Source of the DNA: Cricetomys ansorgei
Taxonomy: Eukaryota; Chordata; Mammalia; Rodentia; Nesomyidae
Direction: 5' to 3'
Assembly (NCBI GenBank): GCA_026225945.1
Contig: JAMJFZ010000597.1
Coordinates: forward strand, 5,302,001-5,366,000
DNA length: 64,000 nucleotides
Both the position numbers and the translations under genes were made by a program. The notes under the pieces are model-generated. The model saw nothing but the letters and a program-made list of their open reading frames with translations. It ran no database searches and was not told the DNA's origin. Shown here piece by piece: positions 34,652 through 44,897 of this stretch. Every line of letters starts with the position of its first letter. The stretch's first letter is position 1.

Positions 34652-35140
34652 TCTCCCTCGTCCTCCGATGTTTGATCTCACTGACTCACTTGAAGTTCCT
34701 GCCATGCTGACAACAGGAATTCTATTGTCCTTAGAAAACAAATGCACTGTAATATGGACCAGGAGTGCCCCAGTTCCCCATGGTCCCCAGAAACTCCTCC
34801 CAGCCCCTGCCAGAACAACTCAAGGCATATCTGTTTCCCAAGAAATAAACGTTGAAAGAATAAACTATGTATCAAACAGAGAAAAAAAAATGCTTTTAAC
34901 AAAAAAAAAAAGGCCAAGGACAGAAAGCAGAAGAGTATATATAAATCTCAACAGTACTATCTCCTTACATGAGTAGGCAAGCAGGCAAAACCAGAAGGAA
35001 GGCTCATGATTACAAAAGAGTGCCTGGGGTAGAATAGACCCTGGGATGTTTCATGCATTCTTAAATTGTCCCTTAAACACTGGCACTTTCTTAAGTGCCA
35101 TTTTCATTTGTACTTGACATTCGCAATCAGAGGTGAACCA
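33991..35140. other. no feature apart from the (TG)n tract
   Basis: Several A-runs (34333-34341, 34882-34889, 34901-34911) flank a purine-rich segment; no gene or SINE was recognised. Confidence 0.45.
34601..34646 (+). repeat. (TG)n microsatellite
   Basis: 23 uninterrupted TG units, not joined to a recognised SINE. Confidence 0.97.
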
Positions 35141-35365
35141 GGGCTGCACTTGCTCAGTTGGTAGAGTGCTCACCCAGCATGGGCAAACCCTGGGTTTGAT
35201 CCCCAGCACCACATAAACTGGGTATGGTGGCTCCCACCTGTAATCCTAGCACTGGGCAGACGGAGGCAGGAGGATTCAAGACATCATTGCCACTTAGCAA
35301 GTTTCAAGCCAGCTACATAGTGTGTTTGGGGCTAGCCTTGACTATGTAAGATACACTATCAAAAA
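35141..35365 (+). repeat. B4 (ID-B1 composite) SINE
   Basis: The ID-like head (CTCAGTTGGTAGAGTGCTCA, GGGTTTGATCCCCAGCACCA) is followed by a B1-like body (GGTATGGTGGCTCCCACCTG) and an A-rich tail. Confidence 0.9.
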
Positions 35366-36293
35366 GAAAAAGAGAAAGGGGAGGAGGAAGAGGAATTTCT
35401 CTTTTCAAGTGCTCTCATACTTGGGTTTCCTCTGTGTACCTGAACATCTCAAACAACATGTAGTGTCCTGAGCTGGAGCCTGTACTAGGAACTACTTGCT
35501 GTTTCTACCCTATCAGGATGCTTATTTTAAAGTCTGAAGTTAACCACCCTGTCGTTTAACATCTACTTGGTTTTTAAAATATAACGTTCAAAAAATACAA
35601 TTTACATTCCCAAGAGATTCGCACACACCATCTAATTAAATCATTCAATCAGAAAACAAATTAAAATGAAATATCACTGCGGTCCCCAAGAGGAAAATCA
35701 ACTTTTCAGTCATGACTAGAACAGACCTCTAGGGTGCCGCTCCAAAGCCTCTTCTAATTGCAAGTCCTCAGAACATCCTGCCGAACACTCGGTGACATTT
35801 GCAGCTTCCTGGACAGCTTTCCTTCCACAGAGAAGAGGTGCCTGGGTGAGGCTCCGAAGAAAGCTTATTCTTTTAAACTGGCAGTGCAGGCACTCGTGAC
35901 TAACTAGGGTGCTGGGCATCAGTGCGAAGCAGTCACTCATCCATCCAGACTGTCTCTCTTCCACCTGCTAGGGACTGCCTAGATAGTCATCAAACATTCG
36001 TTAAGAGAATGTGACCTCTGACCTCCTCAGGAAACCAAACCAAACCCAGATCTGCCCTGGTATGTCAATAGGAAGTATCTCCATGTGGGAAAACTACTGA
36101 CCCCACCACTACTCCAAGATCCCTGAATGTTTTTCACTAGGATACATCCTTCCCACGATTGTCAACCAGTACCAGGACAGCTCTCTTCTCCTGTGAGCCT
36201 CTGGCCCTCTTAGCAGGCAGTATATTATACAGTTAAGAACATAGACTGACACCTTCCAAGCCTACAAACCAACAGCCAAAACAAACACTAAAA
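35366..36293. other. no recognised feature
   Basis: Repeat-poor intronic DNA. Confidence 0.5.
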
Positions 36294-36412
36294 ATAACCT
36301 GGATGTGGTGGCACGCACCTGTGATCCCAGCTGAGGTGGGAGGGTCTCAAGTTCAAAGCCAACTCTACATGGCTACATGTAAAGACCTTGTCTCACAGCA
36401 AAACAAACCAGA
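36294..36412 (+). repeat. old B1/PB1-like SINE
   Basis: CTGGATGTGGTGGCACGCAC, a short body and AAGACCTTGTCTCACAGCAA. It lacks part of the middle. Confidence 0.75.
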
Positions 36413-36424
36413 GACCCTGAAGCC

Positions 36425-36650
36425 ACTATCTGAGTTTAGATCTCTATACTACTGTAAAACAGAGTGTGACCCTGGATCTGTGGGCCAAACAGCCTCTCCA
36501 AGACCTCAGTTTTCACATCTGTAAGATGCACTAATACCACCAACTTCACAATGCTCTGAAGGTTAAGTCAACCTACACAAAGCTCTGAGAACAGGTCACG
36601 GCACATAACAGGTGCCATACAGTTCTTGGCTATTGATGTTATCAGCCTCC
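36425..36650 (+). repeat. MIR SINE
   Basis: TCAGTTTTCACATCTGTAAG, AAAGCTCTGAGAACAGGTCA and TAACAGGTGCCATACAGTTC match MIR in order. Confidence 0.75.
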
Positions 36651-38588
36651 ATTATCCTCAGCTTCGCAATGTAACACAGATTATTCAAAAGACTCTGCTG
36701 ATGAAAGAGACTTAGTGGATCTAGGGAAACACCCCACACCTTCAAGGGTAGGGCCTGATACCACAGACTTTACTAGTCTCTTACCTGTGAGTCCTAAATG
36801 CCAGCAGGGGGACTGTTCTGGAACCCTAGAGGGAGTTATCACCGCCATACCACTACCACTCAAGCAACCAGCCAGCCTCTACCACCTGTCTGCTTGGTGC
36901 CCGGCCTTTCCCAAGTCACTGCCCACTCACTGTGGGTACTGACTTCGGCCTTGCTGTCCTTATATTGCATTCATTTCCCACTGCCCAAAGGGCAACTGGA
37001 CTAACACAGGATGAGGGGACTTTTTTCTTCTTTTTAAAACCCATCTTCCCCAGTTTACTAGGTAAACATTCAGAAGTCCCAAGGTTTTCTGGTAGAAAAA
37101 TTAAAAATGGTTTTTGTTTTTTTTAATAACTTCCACAATGTTTTTCATGTGGAGCTCACGAATCATGGGACATGCTGCACATTCAACATGATAGGGGCCT
37201 GCTCAGTGCTGAGCTCATGGGTTTGTGAAATCTTCGAATGATTCCTACAGCAGTCCCTTGCTTGCCTCTTCCCCGGCTAGATAGAAGAGCACAGGAGACT
37301 CGTTTTGAACACACATACACAGAAAATACATGAATGAAAATCTCTCAAAATCTGGGTACAAAATGGAAATGTCAGGGCAAGGCACAGCCTTGAGTCCGTC
37401 TCCCAGAACACAGCAAGGCTGTATTTGTATTGCTGACTAATGTCGATTCTGACTCAAGGCACAGAAGCCAACAAGTAAGAAACAACAGCAACAGGCACTA
37501 TAGCACAGACGGAGCTCGGTGCCTGGGTGAGCCTGAGGCAGATCTGAAGTCAGAGCTGTCAAAGGTCCCTCTTTTAGGGGGCCCCCTCGAAGAGGGACCT
37601 CAAAGTCAAGGGGTTATTTTGTCAGTTAGGAAGCCCAATGGAGAGGGCCACCTTTCTGCCCTCACGTGAACCTGGGGGAGCCTCCCAGGGAAGGAGTCAA
37701 TCTGTCCACATGGGAGGTACACCAGATCAGAGAGTAGTCTTTACCTTGGTAAACAGAGCTCAGAGCAGGCAGCCTGTAGCTTAGATACTGCCAGGGTTTA
37801 TGGGTAAACTAGCTGGGCCCTGCCAGTAAAAAGCCCCCCATGTCTAAGAAAGCAGGAACATTTGGAGAGGACAGGGAAAATCCAGAGCTAGCCTGAGAGT
37901 ACACACCTTACTCCAAGCACTCTGAGCTCAGTCACCTGCATCTGACACTCATACTGCCTGGGTCACATCAGGATAGTGCTCTAAATCCCACTTTCCCTTT
38001 GGACCCGGTCTGGAGACATCCACCCACTATAGCCTTCGATTTTAGACCGGCCTCCTGTGGGTTTGTCTACTCTGCCTTGGCTGCTTCCTGGGCCAGGGTG
38101 TGTAGCTACCTTGCAGATTGCTAAGACCTGAAATTCTCCAAAGGAAAGCTGAAGCTGTGGGTTTTCTGGGTTCTTAACAGAAGCACCACTACAGTGGACT
38201 AAGCTCCTTCCTGGGTTTGACACCTACTCTTAAGGAAGGGTCCTGGACCTGTGGGTGTACTATAGGTAGGGACCTTTTATCATATAAGATGCCCCCTGCA
38301 GTCCCAGCACTACTGAGGCTGAAGCTGAGGCTGGGACCTATACAGAGGGAGTGCAATCTGTCTAGTCTGGGTTTGTCCTGAAGCTTGCTGCACCTTAACG
38401 CCTACAGTTAGAGTCACTTTGCCCTTGCACTGTCTTGGATACACAAACATTCACAGTCATACATACTCCCAGTCACTAGTGTATGATCCTGTGATCCCGG
38501 GAAGAAGCAGCCTGGAGTCACAAGCACATTTGAACACGTGCGTAGCGTGGCCCCATACCGGCAGCAAGCTGCTCCGGCGAACGAACGA
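36651..38588. other. first-intron sequence near the promoter, mostly unassigned
   Basis: This repeat-poor 1.9 kb lies just downstream of exon 1, a common place for intronic enhancers. Possible B1 traces occur near 38290-38390. No specific element is supported. Confidence 0.4.
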
Positions 38589-38618
38589 ACACACACATAC
38601 ACACACACACACACACAC
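38589..38618 (+). repeat. (CA)n microsatellite
   Basis: About 15 CA units with one TA, in Galnt18 intron 1, roughly 210 bases from the donor. Confidence 0.93.
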
Positions 38619-38822
38619 CTGTGTGTACTAGTACACACGTGTGCTCCAGGAAGACTCACAGGGCGGTAGACACAGAAGACCAGTTCCTCCAACCACGCAG
38701 CTGCTAACCCAAAGCCCTCCCTGCAGTCACTAGCCTGATACGCATTGGCCCCAGTGCATCCCATAAGCAGAGCCCTGGACACTCCCTGGCCTCGTGCACT
38801 TGGCTCAAGTTTCCCAGGGCGC

Positions 38823-38830
38823 CCATACCT
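38823..38830 (-). other. Galnt18: Galnt18 intron 1 splice donor
   Basis: On the minus strand the exon ends AAG and the intron begins GTATGG. The boundary leaves one base of a split codon. Glu follows Gln78 in the known protein, which fits a codon beginning with this G. Only the donor is in the window; no acceptor joining to GALNT18 exon 2 coding sequence was found. Confidence 0.9.
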
Positions 38831-39063
38831 TGGATGTGCTGTTTGATGACATTCTCCAAGTGGTCCAACCTCTCGATAATTTTCAGGGTGTCCCCTTTAT
38901 CTTCTTCCAGCTTCTTCTCTGGCGCTGGCTCCTGCCCCCGCACATACACGCTGGCGATGTAGTTGGTGACCCAGCCCACGTACAGCAGGCATATGATGTT
39001 GGTCATGCCGCTCAGGATCACGCAAGTGGACACCAAAGTTTTGGTCTTCCTGGTACACACCAT
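38829..39063 (-). CDS. Galnt18: Galnt18 coding exon 1 (N-terminal 78 residues)
   Basis: This exon encodes the N-terminus of polypeptide N-acetylgalactosaminyltransferase 18, a GT27-family protein of the Golgi that belongs to the O-glycosylation (GalNAc-transferase) group. The translation starts MVCTRKTKTL and shows the type II layout: a short basic cytosolic tail (residues 1-9), one membrane segment (about 10-32, rich in Leu, Ile, Val and Cys), then a lumenal stem. The stem has an acidic/basic stretch (about 45-58) and a heptad-like helix (about 59-77). I recognise the sequence as that of mammalian GALNT18 rather than its relatives GALNT8 or GALNT9. The start ATG has A at -3 and G at +4. The exon ends after 78 codons plus one base at a good donor (AAG|GTATGG), so the next codon is split (phase 1). 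The catalytic and lectin domains lie in later exons outside the window. No break or frameshift is seen. Confidence 0.95.
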
Positions 39064-39082
39064 TCTGGGGTCCCTCCTCCAT
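38897..39082 (-). other. short upstream ORF overlapping the Galnt18 start out of frame
   Basis: An ATG lies 19 bases upstream of the Galnt18 ATG in another frame. It reads 61 codons to a stop at 38897, so it overlaps the first 167 bases of the Galnt18 coding sequence. Its context is weak (T at -3, G at +4), which suggests leaky scanning. It may simply be a chance frame in GC-rich DNA. If translated, it would lower initiation at Galnt18, because termination occurs inside the main frame. I recognise no protein family. Confidence 0.35.
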
Positions 39083-39410
39083 ATAGAGCTCCCGGGGCCC
39101 CTCCTCGCTGCTCGCCCCAAACTCCCCGGTGCTCAAACCCCTTGGCACGCCTGGGTCCTCTGGGTACTTCAGCACCTAAGTCCTGAGGTTCTCCAAAGCC
39201 GGGTCCCCTGGAAGTGCGAGCCGCGGTGCCCAAGTTTGCAGCTCCCGCCGCTGGCCACCCTGAGAAAGAGCACCACAAAGAAAATGAGGTGGGCTTGCTT
39301 TTTGGTTTTTAGTCTTTTTTTTTCCCAAATTCAAAATCCGCGAGCCTTTCCCTAGGCGGTCACGGGTCGCCGGCAGTGGCTCTACGCGACCTGCAGGTCT
39401 GAGAAACTTT
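39064..39410 (-). other. Galnt18: probable Galnt18 5' UTR and proximal promoter
   Basis: This is GC-rich sequence directly upstream of the start codon inside the CpG island. No TATA box is visible. The transcription start cannot be placed from sequence alone, so the upper boundary is arbitrary. An ATG at 39082 opens an overlapping frame, described separately. The frame of Galnt18 stays open upstream to about 39120 but has no in-frame ATG there, which supports 39063 as the start. Confidence 0.6.
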
Positions 39411-39573
39411 GTCACTGTCAGGGCCCGCGGCCGCGCTGCTTCCCATCTCCAGCGCCCGCTGCCTGGGCGATGCCACCAGCCCGCGCCGCTCGCTGCTCAG
39501 AACCGCGGCTGTGGCAGCGACCCGAGGAGCGGAGCAGCGCGGCCCGGCCCCCTCCGAGCGACAAGCGCCGCCA

Positions 39574-39578
39574 CCAAT
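39574..39578 (+). promoter_or_regulatory. CCAAT box (NF-Y type)
   Basis: CCAAT followed by CG lies in the core of the CpG island, read as ATTGG from the Galnt18 strand. NF-Y sites act in both orientations and are common in TATA-less promoters. Confidence 0.45.
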
Positions 39579-39640
39579 CGCGCTCCGGCTCTGGAGAGGG
39601 GCCGGGGCTGAGCGGCCGCGGCCAACGGGGAGGGGCCAGC

Positions 39641-39668
39641 AGGCGGAGCCCCGCCCCCCGCCCCACCT
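39641..39668. promoter_or_regulatory. clustered GC boxes (Sp/KLF type)
   Basis: The plus strand reads CCCCGCCCCCCGCCCCACC, which gives overlapping GGGGCGG-type boxes on the Galnt18 strand. It lies about 75 bases distal to the CCAAT box. Confidence 0.55.
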
Positions 39669-39790
39669 GCTGGCCGCGGGCTCTAGTCCCGGACGCGCCA
39701 GAGCCTCCCGCTGCCCTCAGGCCACCCCGGCCTCGCTCCCGCAGACCACGAGCCGCCAGTCCCGGCCTAGGCCGGCAGATTCCCCTTCTT

Positions 39791-39800
39791 GGGGAATTCC
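39791..39800. promoter_or_regulatory. NF-kB-type decamer GGGGAATTCC
   Basis: The decamer fits the GGGRNWYYCC consensus at every position and is nearly palindromic. It sits at the distal edge of the CpG island, about 0.73 kb upstream of the Galnt18 start codon. One perfect match can arise by chance, so occupancy is unknown. Confidence 0.35.
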
Positions 39801-39830
39801 GGCTCTCTCGCGGGCGAAGATTCCCAAGCG

Positions 39831-41004
39831 TCTGGAATCAAGATGCTCCTGTCCCCTCACCTGTCCCCGTTGAGAGGATTCTGCTGCTTTCCCCATCTGA
39901 CTGACTCGTCGCCTACTCCTCACCCCCTTTGATAATCTAGACAGAGACCATTGAAGTGGCCAGGCTTATAATGTCCACTCCCCCTGCTTCCATTGAGCTT
40001 CCACCGTGCCCCCTGCCCTCTACTGGTCTCCAAGGTGTCACCACGCCTCCAGGAAATCTCTAAAAGAGACACTAGTGAATTGTGAAGATGTCTCTGTGCC
40101 ATCATTGCTCCCAAGATTGTTCAAGACTGTGCAGCTCCCAGGATGAACTCAAGTCCTGAAAGCCGTTACTGCTTAGGGAGACCACCGTACTCCCTGCACA
40201 GGGAAGCCTTACATGCGGTGCTGGAGCAGGAGGATGAGACTCTCCATGACCTGAACAGTCCCACACATATGGTCCTCATGGCTATGGGAGGGCAGCAGGG
40301 CCTTGCTGGAGAGAGCTGGAACTCACAGCAGAGGGCCCACTGTGTTTCTTAGTGGGGCAAGTGCTCCTTCATATCATCCAATCTAAGAATGCTCACTTCT
40401 CAGAATTCTTTTTTTAAAAAAGCTTTTTCTAAAATAGATTTTCTTGCCGTCGCTCCAAGTTGTGTTTTCTAGCAGGGAAAGTAGCCTGAAGACATGGCCA
40501 CCCCGAGGGCCAGCACTCCAACCAGCTATGGTGATATGGGTGGAATCAGGAAAGACTTGTGTGTATGTATGGGGCAATTTTGGTTTCTAAAGAATACCAT
40601 CTTCTGGCTATACCGACAAGGGAGAAAAACCATCTCTCATTCTCAATTCACAGGAGATGGGTGTGGGCTACCTCTGGGCTGCCTGGACTTCCAAGCCATG
40701 GCCTTGGGCATAGCTGGTGGAGAAGTCTGGCTTTGGCAAGATCTTCCTAAAAACCACCAGATTACACCTGGAGGAGACAAGACCCATTTTTCACATTCTT
40801 GTCGGCAAAACGTCAAGACAAAGGGGGGGGGGGGGTCTCAAGGCTGAAACACTGTGGAACGTGTGACTTCAGACTGCTTGCCAGTTGATCCTCTAAGAGG
40901 AAGTGTGGCTTCAGAGAGTGTCAGCAACTGCAACATAATGGAAGTGAATGCCAAATGGACTCTAGTCTATAAAAAAATACCCAGGGTTGCTTTGCCAGTG
41001 ACCA
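39831..41004. other. immediate upstream flank, no recognised feature
   Basis: The GC content falls rapidly past 39.85 kb. A 117-residue frame at 40494-40847 includes the G13 tract and looks random. Confidence 0.5.
40823..40835 (+). repeat. G13 homopolymer
   Basis: Thirteen consecutive G on the plus strand; an unstable, assembly-prone tract. Confidence 0.9.
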
Positions 41005-41195
41005 CTGGGCTCCCAGATTTAATCCTTGCTCCACTACGCGTTAGTTACATGATCTTGAGCAAGATTCGAAACACCAGCAGGGCTGTTTCCCCCATGAATC
41101 AAACATAAGTGATACTGTCCCACTTATGAGTATTAAATGAGAGATTACACCACCTGTGCTTAGGGCAGGACACACAGTGGGTGCCCGGCTCATGT
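41005..41195 (+). repeat. MIR SINE
   Basis: TTACATGATCTTGAGCAAGA, ATTAAATGAGAGATTACACC and ACACACAGTGGGTGCCCGG keep the MIR order. Confidence 0.65.
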
Positions 41196-42106
41196 GGGTA
41201 TCCTTCTAGGATGTGGTCTCTCCCTTTCCGGGTCCAAGAGCATCACTTTCTGTTTAGCAAACCTTGGTTTTTCTACAAGCCACGATTAGCTCTTCTCACC
41301 TACTGGAAGCTACAGGATCTAAGGCTGTGTGCAGCAAGGGAGTGGTTAGTCCCTTAGCTAGCTGAGTTCTACCTTATTGGCTTTCTACTTGTAATATCTA
41401 TCTTCGCCATCAGCAGTTCAGCAATCATCACAGGTTGGTAAGATTTTCCAGAAGGAAAGCTGGTTTCCTGCAAGGCCTGGTTGCCCCAAGAACCCTCGGG
41501 CTCCAGCTGAAGACTCCAAAGCCTTGGTAAAAAGCAAGGGCAATGGAAGAGAGATTATACAGAATTTACTCACCACCCTCTGCAGAATCACAAGGTCAGT
41601 GGGCTTAGTGTCTTTACAAGCTCCCTTTGTAAGTAGCTTTTAGGTAGAGATTCGTATCTTTGGCCCTCAGTTAGATTGTATTCAACCCAACAGGAACTTA
41701 CCAAGTTCCTGACATTTTGTCTGAATGACCAGTTGCCTGGGACGCTGCCCAGTTTGCTCCAGACCTGTGACTACTATGTAAGCTTCACAATCTCAACAGG
41801 AGCTTCTTCTGAGCATGGAGACCTGCTCCACCTGAGGAGGTGTGTGACTCTCCATTTATGCCACTCATCTAACTCAGATAGTGGATATGAGCAGAGATTA
41901 ATGCAAAGTGATTCTTTAGACTTATTCTGAGAATCTGAATCTAGTGTCTACCTCCACTCCTGCCACTAGAGGAAGTGAGAACCTTAGACTTCACACACAG
42001 GGGGCTAGAGAGCCTTTTGGCTCTGCCCCGTATAGACTAAATATCACCCACGTCATATACTGGGGAGGCTGCTGCTCCCCCTGATGTGATCTGAGAGCAG
42101 CCTCGG

Positions 42107-42270
42107 TGGGGGAATGGTTTTGTTTTGTTTTTCAGAGACAGAGTCTTACTATGTAGCTCTAACTTAGAACTAACTCTATGTAGACATGGCTGGCCTTGAA
42201 CCCGTAAAGACCCACCTGCCTGTGCCACCAAAGTACTGGGATTAAAGACTTGCACCACTTCAACTGACCT
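42107..42270 (-). repeat. B1 SINE, antisense
   Basis: TTTTGTTTTTCAGAGACAGA, GGCTGGCCTTGAACCCGTAA and AGTACTGGGATTAAAGACTT are the reversed B1 landmarks. Confidence 0.92.
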
Positions 42271-42414
42271 TTTGTATAACTTCTTATCCACATGTCCACC
42301 AATGCTAAGCCTTCTTCAAAATGTCTTTGATGTCACCTTTAGGAAAAGTGAATTTTGGTGTTAGTTCAGAGACCAATCCTTTCCTCAGAGAGGAATGACA
42401 GTGGCCACCTGTTC

Positions 42415-42430
42415 CCACCAGATGGCAGCA
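42415..42430 (+). promoter_or_regulatory. candidate CTCF site (CCACCAGATGGCAGCA)
   Basis: The sequence matches the CTCF core CCASYAGRKGGCRSYR at every position. It lies in DNA not recognised as a repeat, 3.4 kb upstream of the Galnt18 start. A match of this quality is often bound in mammals. The motif points toward higher coordinates. Confidence 0.6.
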
Positions 42431-42472
42431 CTGTGCAAAGCCATGGGGCCAGAGTTGCCAAGAGAAATTGGA

Positions 42473-42483
42473 GGGGGGGGGGG
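42473..42483 (+). repeat. G11 homopolymer
   Basis: Eleven consecutive G, 43 bases past the CTCF-type motif. Confidence 0.9.
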
Positions 42484-42784
42484 TTTAGCCGGAAAAGTGA
42501 ACCCTGATGGTGGAAAGTCTCAGCCTTGGGGTGGCTTCATGGGAAGTAGTGTGGCAGGTGCTTAAGGGAATGGGAACTGCTGGGCTTCAGGCAAAGATGG
42601 ATACTCAATTTAGAAACAAAAGCTACAGAAGTCCAAGACTGGATGCTATGAAGCTGCAGTCCTAAAATGTGATTGACAGAAAAGGCACCGTGCTGAGAGC
42701 GGTAAAAGGAAAGAGAAAGACTTGTTTGGTGCCTCCCTCATGTCAGACCTAAGATTTCATATTCTGATCCTGAACATGGACTAG

Positions 42785-42975
42785 GGAGCCAGCCCCAAAT
42801 TCTGTCATTTATTAGCTACGGGATCTTGGGCAAGTCACATAACTTGCTTTGTGCCTCAGTTCCTTCACCTGCAAAGTGGTATAGTAGTCACACTGCCTAA
42901 ATCGTGGAGGCATTATGAGATTTAATTCATATGAAAAGCACTGATGACACCACCTACGCGTTGACTATTACTACT
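42785..42975 (+). repeat. MIR SINE, well preserved
   Basis: GGATCTTGGGCAAGTCACAT, TGCCTCAGTTCCTTCACCTG and TATGAGATTTAATTCATATG closely follow the MIR core. Confidence 0.85.
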
Positions 42976-43399
42976 CTCTCTGAGTGTCCGAATGTCTGAA
43001 ACCCAAAGGGGAGGAAAACAGCGACCCACACAGTGCCGGTTCTCCCCTCAAAGCCAAAGGTCTAGAAATTACAAGCAGGGGACCCTCTCTTTCCTCCTCT
43101 CTCCCCTTCCTAAAGGATCTGAATAACTCCTAGGTGCTCCAGTGTAGAGTCCACAGGCCCATAAGCCACACTGAGGGGAGGGTTGAAGGGTCATGTGTAT
43201 CATCAGCGTTATGTTCCGAGCAGCCATTCTGCTTACACGCTCACTGGAGTATTTGAGAGTTCTTATTTCCTATACGCTCTTGTTAATAGTTGAAATTACT
43301 GTATTACATTTTTAACATCAGTCTGATAGGGGAACTGGGGCAGCTGTATCTAGAAAATTGTTGCTGCTCCTGCAATGTGCTAGTTCTGGGAATGCATAT

Positions 43400-43535
43400 G
43401 GGTGATTTATGTCTCATATCCCAGCTTCCTCACCTGGAAGGTGTCACATCCACCTCATGGGACTGTTCTGAAAATGATGTAAAGGAATATGTGTAAGGCT
43501 TGGCACTCAGCTGTGCTAAGTATTCAACACGTTAG
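43400..43535 (+). repeat. MIR SINE fragment
   Basis: CAGCTTCCTCACCTGGAAGG and GGCTTGGCACTCAGCTGTGC match the MIR second half. Confidence 0.55.
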
Positions 43536-44897
43536 CTCAGATCGTGCTCAGCGTTTTTACTTAATAATGAATGACAATAATTCACTCCCAGTCCATAATT
43601 ATACATATTATATAACATATGCGTGCAACCCAGGAACTGAAAGTATACTTCTAAATGTTTTATTATGTAAAGGGATGTATCGAAATTTTTCTATGCAGCT
43701 TCTATAAGTAAAAACAAGTCGAGTTGATCTGCACGGTCTGGCTGTGCCTCGTTAGGCCACCCAGACCTGCAGGCAGGGAAGTCTTCTCTTGACTTTCACA
43801 GCACTTCCTACATAAATTATCACTCTCATTTTATGGACAAGAGAAGTGTTTTAAATTTCAAGCATTCAAGAGCAAAAATGGTAGAGGGCTCTGACTCCAA
43901 GCCCAAAGCACATTCTACTGCAGTGACAGTTAAGCCCTCCCACAAAGGGATCAGTGTGTAGACTTACACGTGACAGACACTGGCAAAGAAGACTGAAAAT
44001 GAGAAAGTGTCCAAGCCCTACCTGAACACTGCCTCCTGAACAAGGAAGAAAGATGTTACGCCCCCTGCCTTCAAAAGTAACAATCTGGTTGGACAAGACA
44101 TTTCTAGAGTCCCTGTATAGAGACAGTACCAGAGACCTCAGAGCAAGCGAAAGTGCCCCTGGGATACCCTGGTATGAACCCTGGGAAGGCAGGAAGAGTC
44201 TGAGATAAGCCACAAAATTCTCTATCTTAGAAAGTACCTGGTGGCTACCTAGACACCAGGGCAAGAGGCAGGAAGACCCTTCAGTTTTGTTCTACCCAGG
44301 TCTCTCATTCTCAGTCACAGAGAAATAGTGGCATCCCTTTGCTCCCCATGAGGAATCAAAGGTGCCTGCCAGACACGAGGAGCAATGACCTTTTCCATAC
44401 TGGTGTACAGCAGTCTGGGACATCAGCAGCCCATAGGCATGCTCTGGGCTGTGCTGTCAGCCAGATGGTGAATAAAATATTCAACAGTCCCACCAACTTC
44501 TCTCAACAGTGAGGTGACTGGCTTGCGTGGAACAGAGTGATTTCGGTGGAAAGCCCAAATTGCAAGTGGCAAGAAGCAGCTGGAAGGTAAGTCTGCAATC
44601 TGCTTCTTCTGACAGAGCCAGAGCCCAGAGCTCAGGGCAGCTTGGGTTTGCAGCATGTTGAGATCCTTTCCTCCAGGGATGAGAAATCTGCTATCAAAGG
44701 ATTTGTATAATTCTGGTTTCGAGACAAAGGGCAGATGCACAAAAGTACAAAGTGCTCAGAAGACTAAGTTGAGGTAAAAATCACCTCACCATGTGCCTAT
44801 GGATATGCAGATGAGCCAGGATGAATTTGCAGAGAACACTACAATCACTATCCAGGCAGAGCTCAAACCCAGAATGGACAAGTACTGACTCATCAGG
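43536..44897. other. no recognised feature
   Basis: A weak L2-like segment may lie near 44050-44110. A 132-residue minus frame (43866-44264) matches no family. Confidence 0.45.

Larger units (their letters stand above)
1..38828 (-). other. Galnt18: Galnt18 intron 1 (5' part, continues beyond the window)
   Basis: All sequence downstream of the exon 1 donor on the minus strand is intronic if the known transcript structure holds. No frame on either strand encodes the conserved second exon (stem end and start of the catalytic domain). The interval is filled with SINE, LINE, LTR and DNA-transposon relics, which suits a very long first intron. Nested genes or non-coding RNAs cannot be excluded, but none was recognised. 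Confidence 0.85.
39030..39830. promoter_or_regulatory. Galnt18: CpG island promoter of Galnt18
   Basis: CpG dinucleotides and GC content rise sharply here compared with both flanks, where CpG is depleted as in most mammalian DNA. The island spans coding exon 1 and several hundred bases upstream. It contains GC boxes, an inverted CCAAT and no TATA box, which is the usual layout of a dispersed-start promoter. Such islands are often transcribed in both directions, so a divergent plus-strand non-coding transcript is possible but not shown. Confidence 0.9.

Noticed and set aside
35160..35210. tRNA-like sequence with A and B boxes
   Set aside because: It is the tRNA-derived head of a B4 SINE and cannot fold as a functional tRNA gene.
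36801..36815. Second CTCF-like motif (CCAGCAGGGGGACTG)
   Set aside because: The invariant C of the GGC core is A here, which usually abolishes binding.
39082..39120. Longer in-frame N-terminus for Galnt18 upstream of 39063
   Set aside because: The open frame continues upstream, but its first codon at 39120 is TTG and there is no in-frame ATG. The known protein starts at MVCTRKTK.
39409..39873. 154-residue plus-strand frame through the CpG island
   Set aside because: It begins at a non-ATG codon, is Arg/Pro/Ala-rich as GC-rich DNA always gives, and overlaps the Galnt18 promoter. No domain or splice context supports it.
41946..41962. CTCF-like CCACTAGAGGAAG
   Set aside because: It has the same core defect (GGA instead of GGC).
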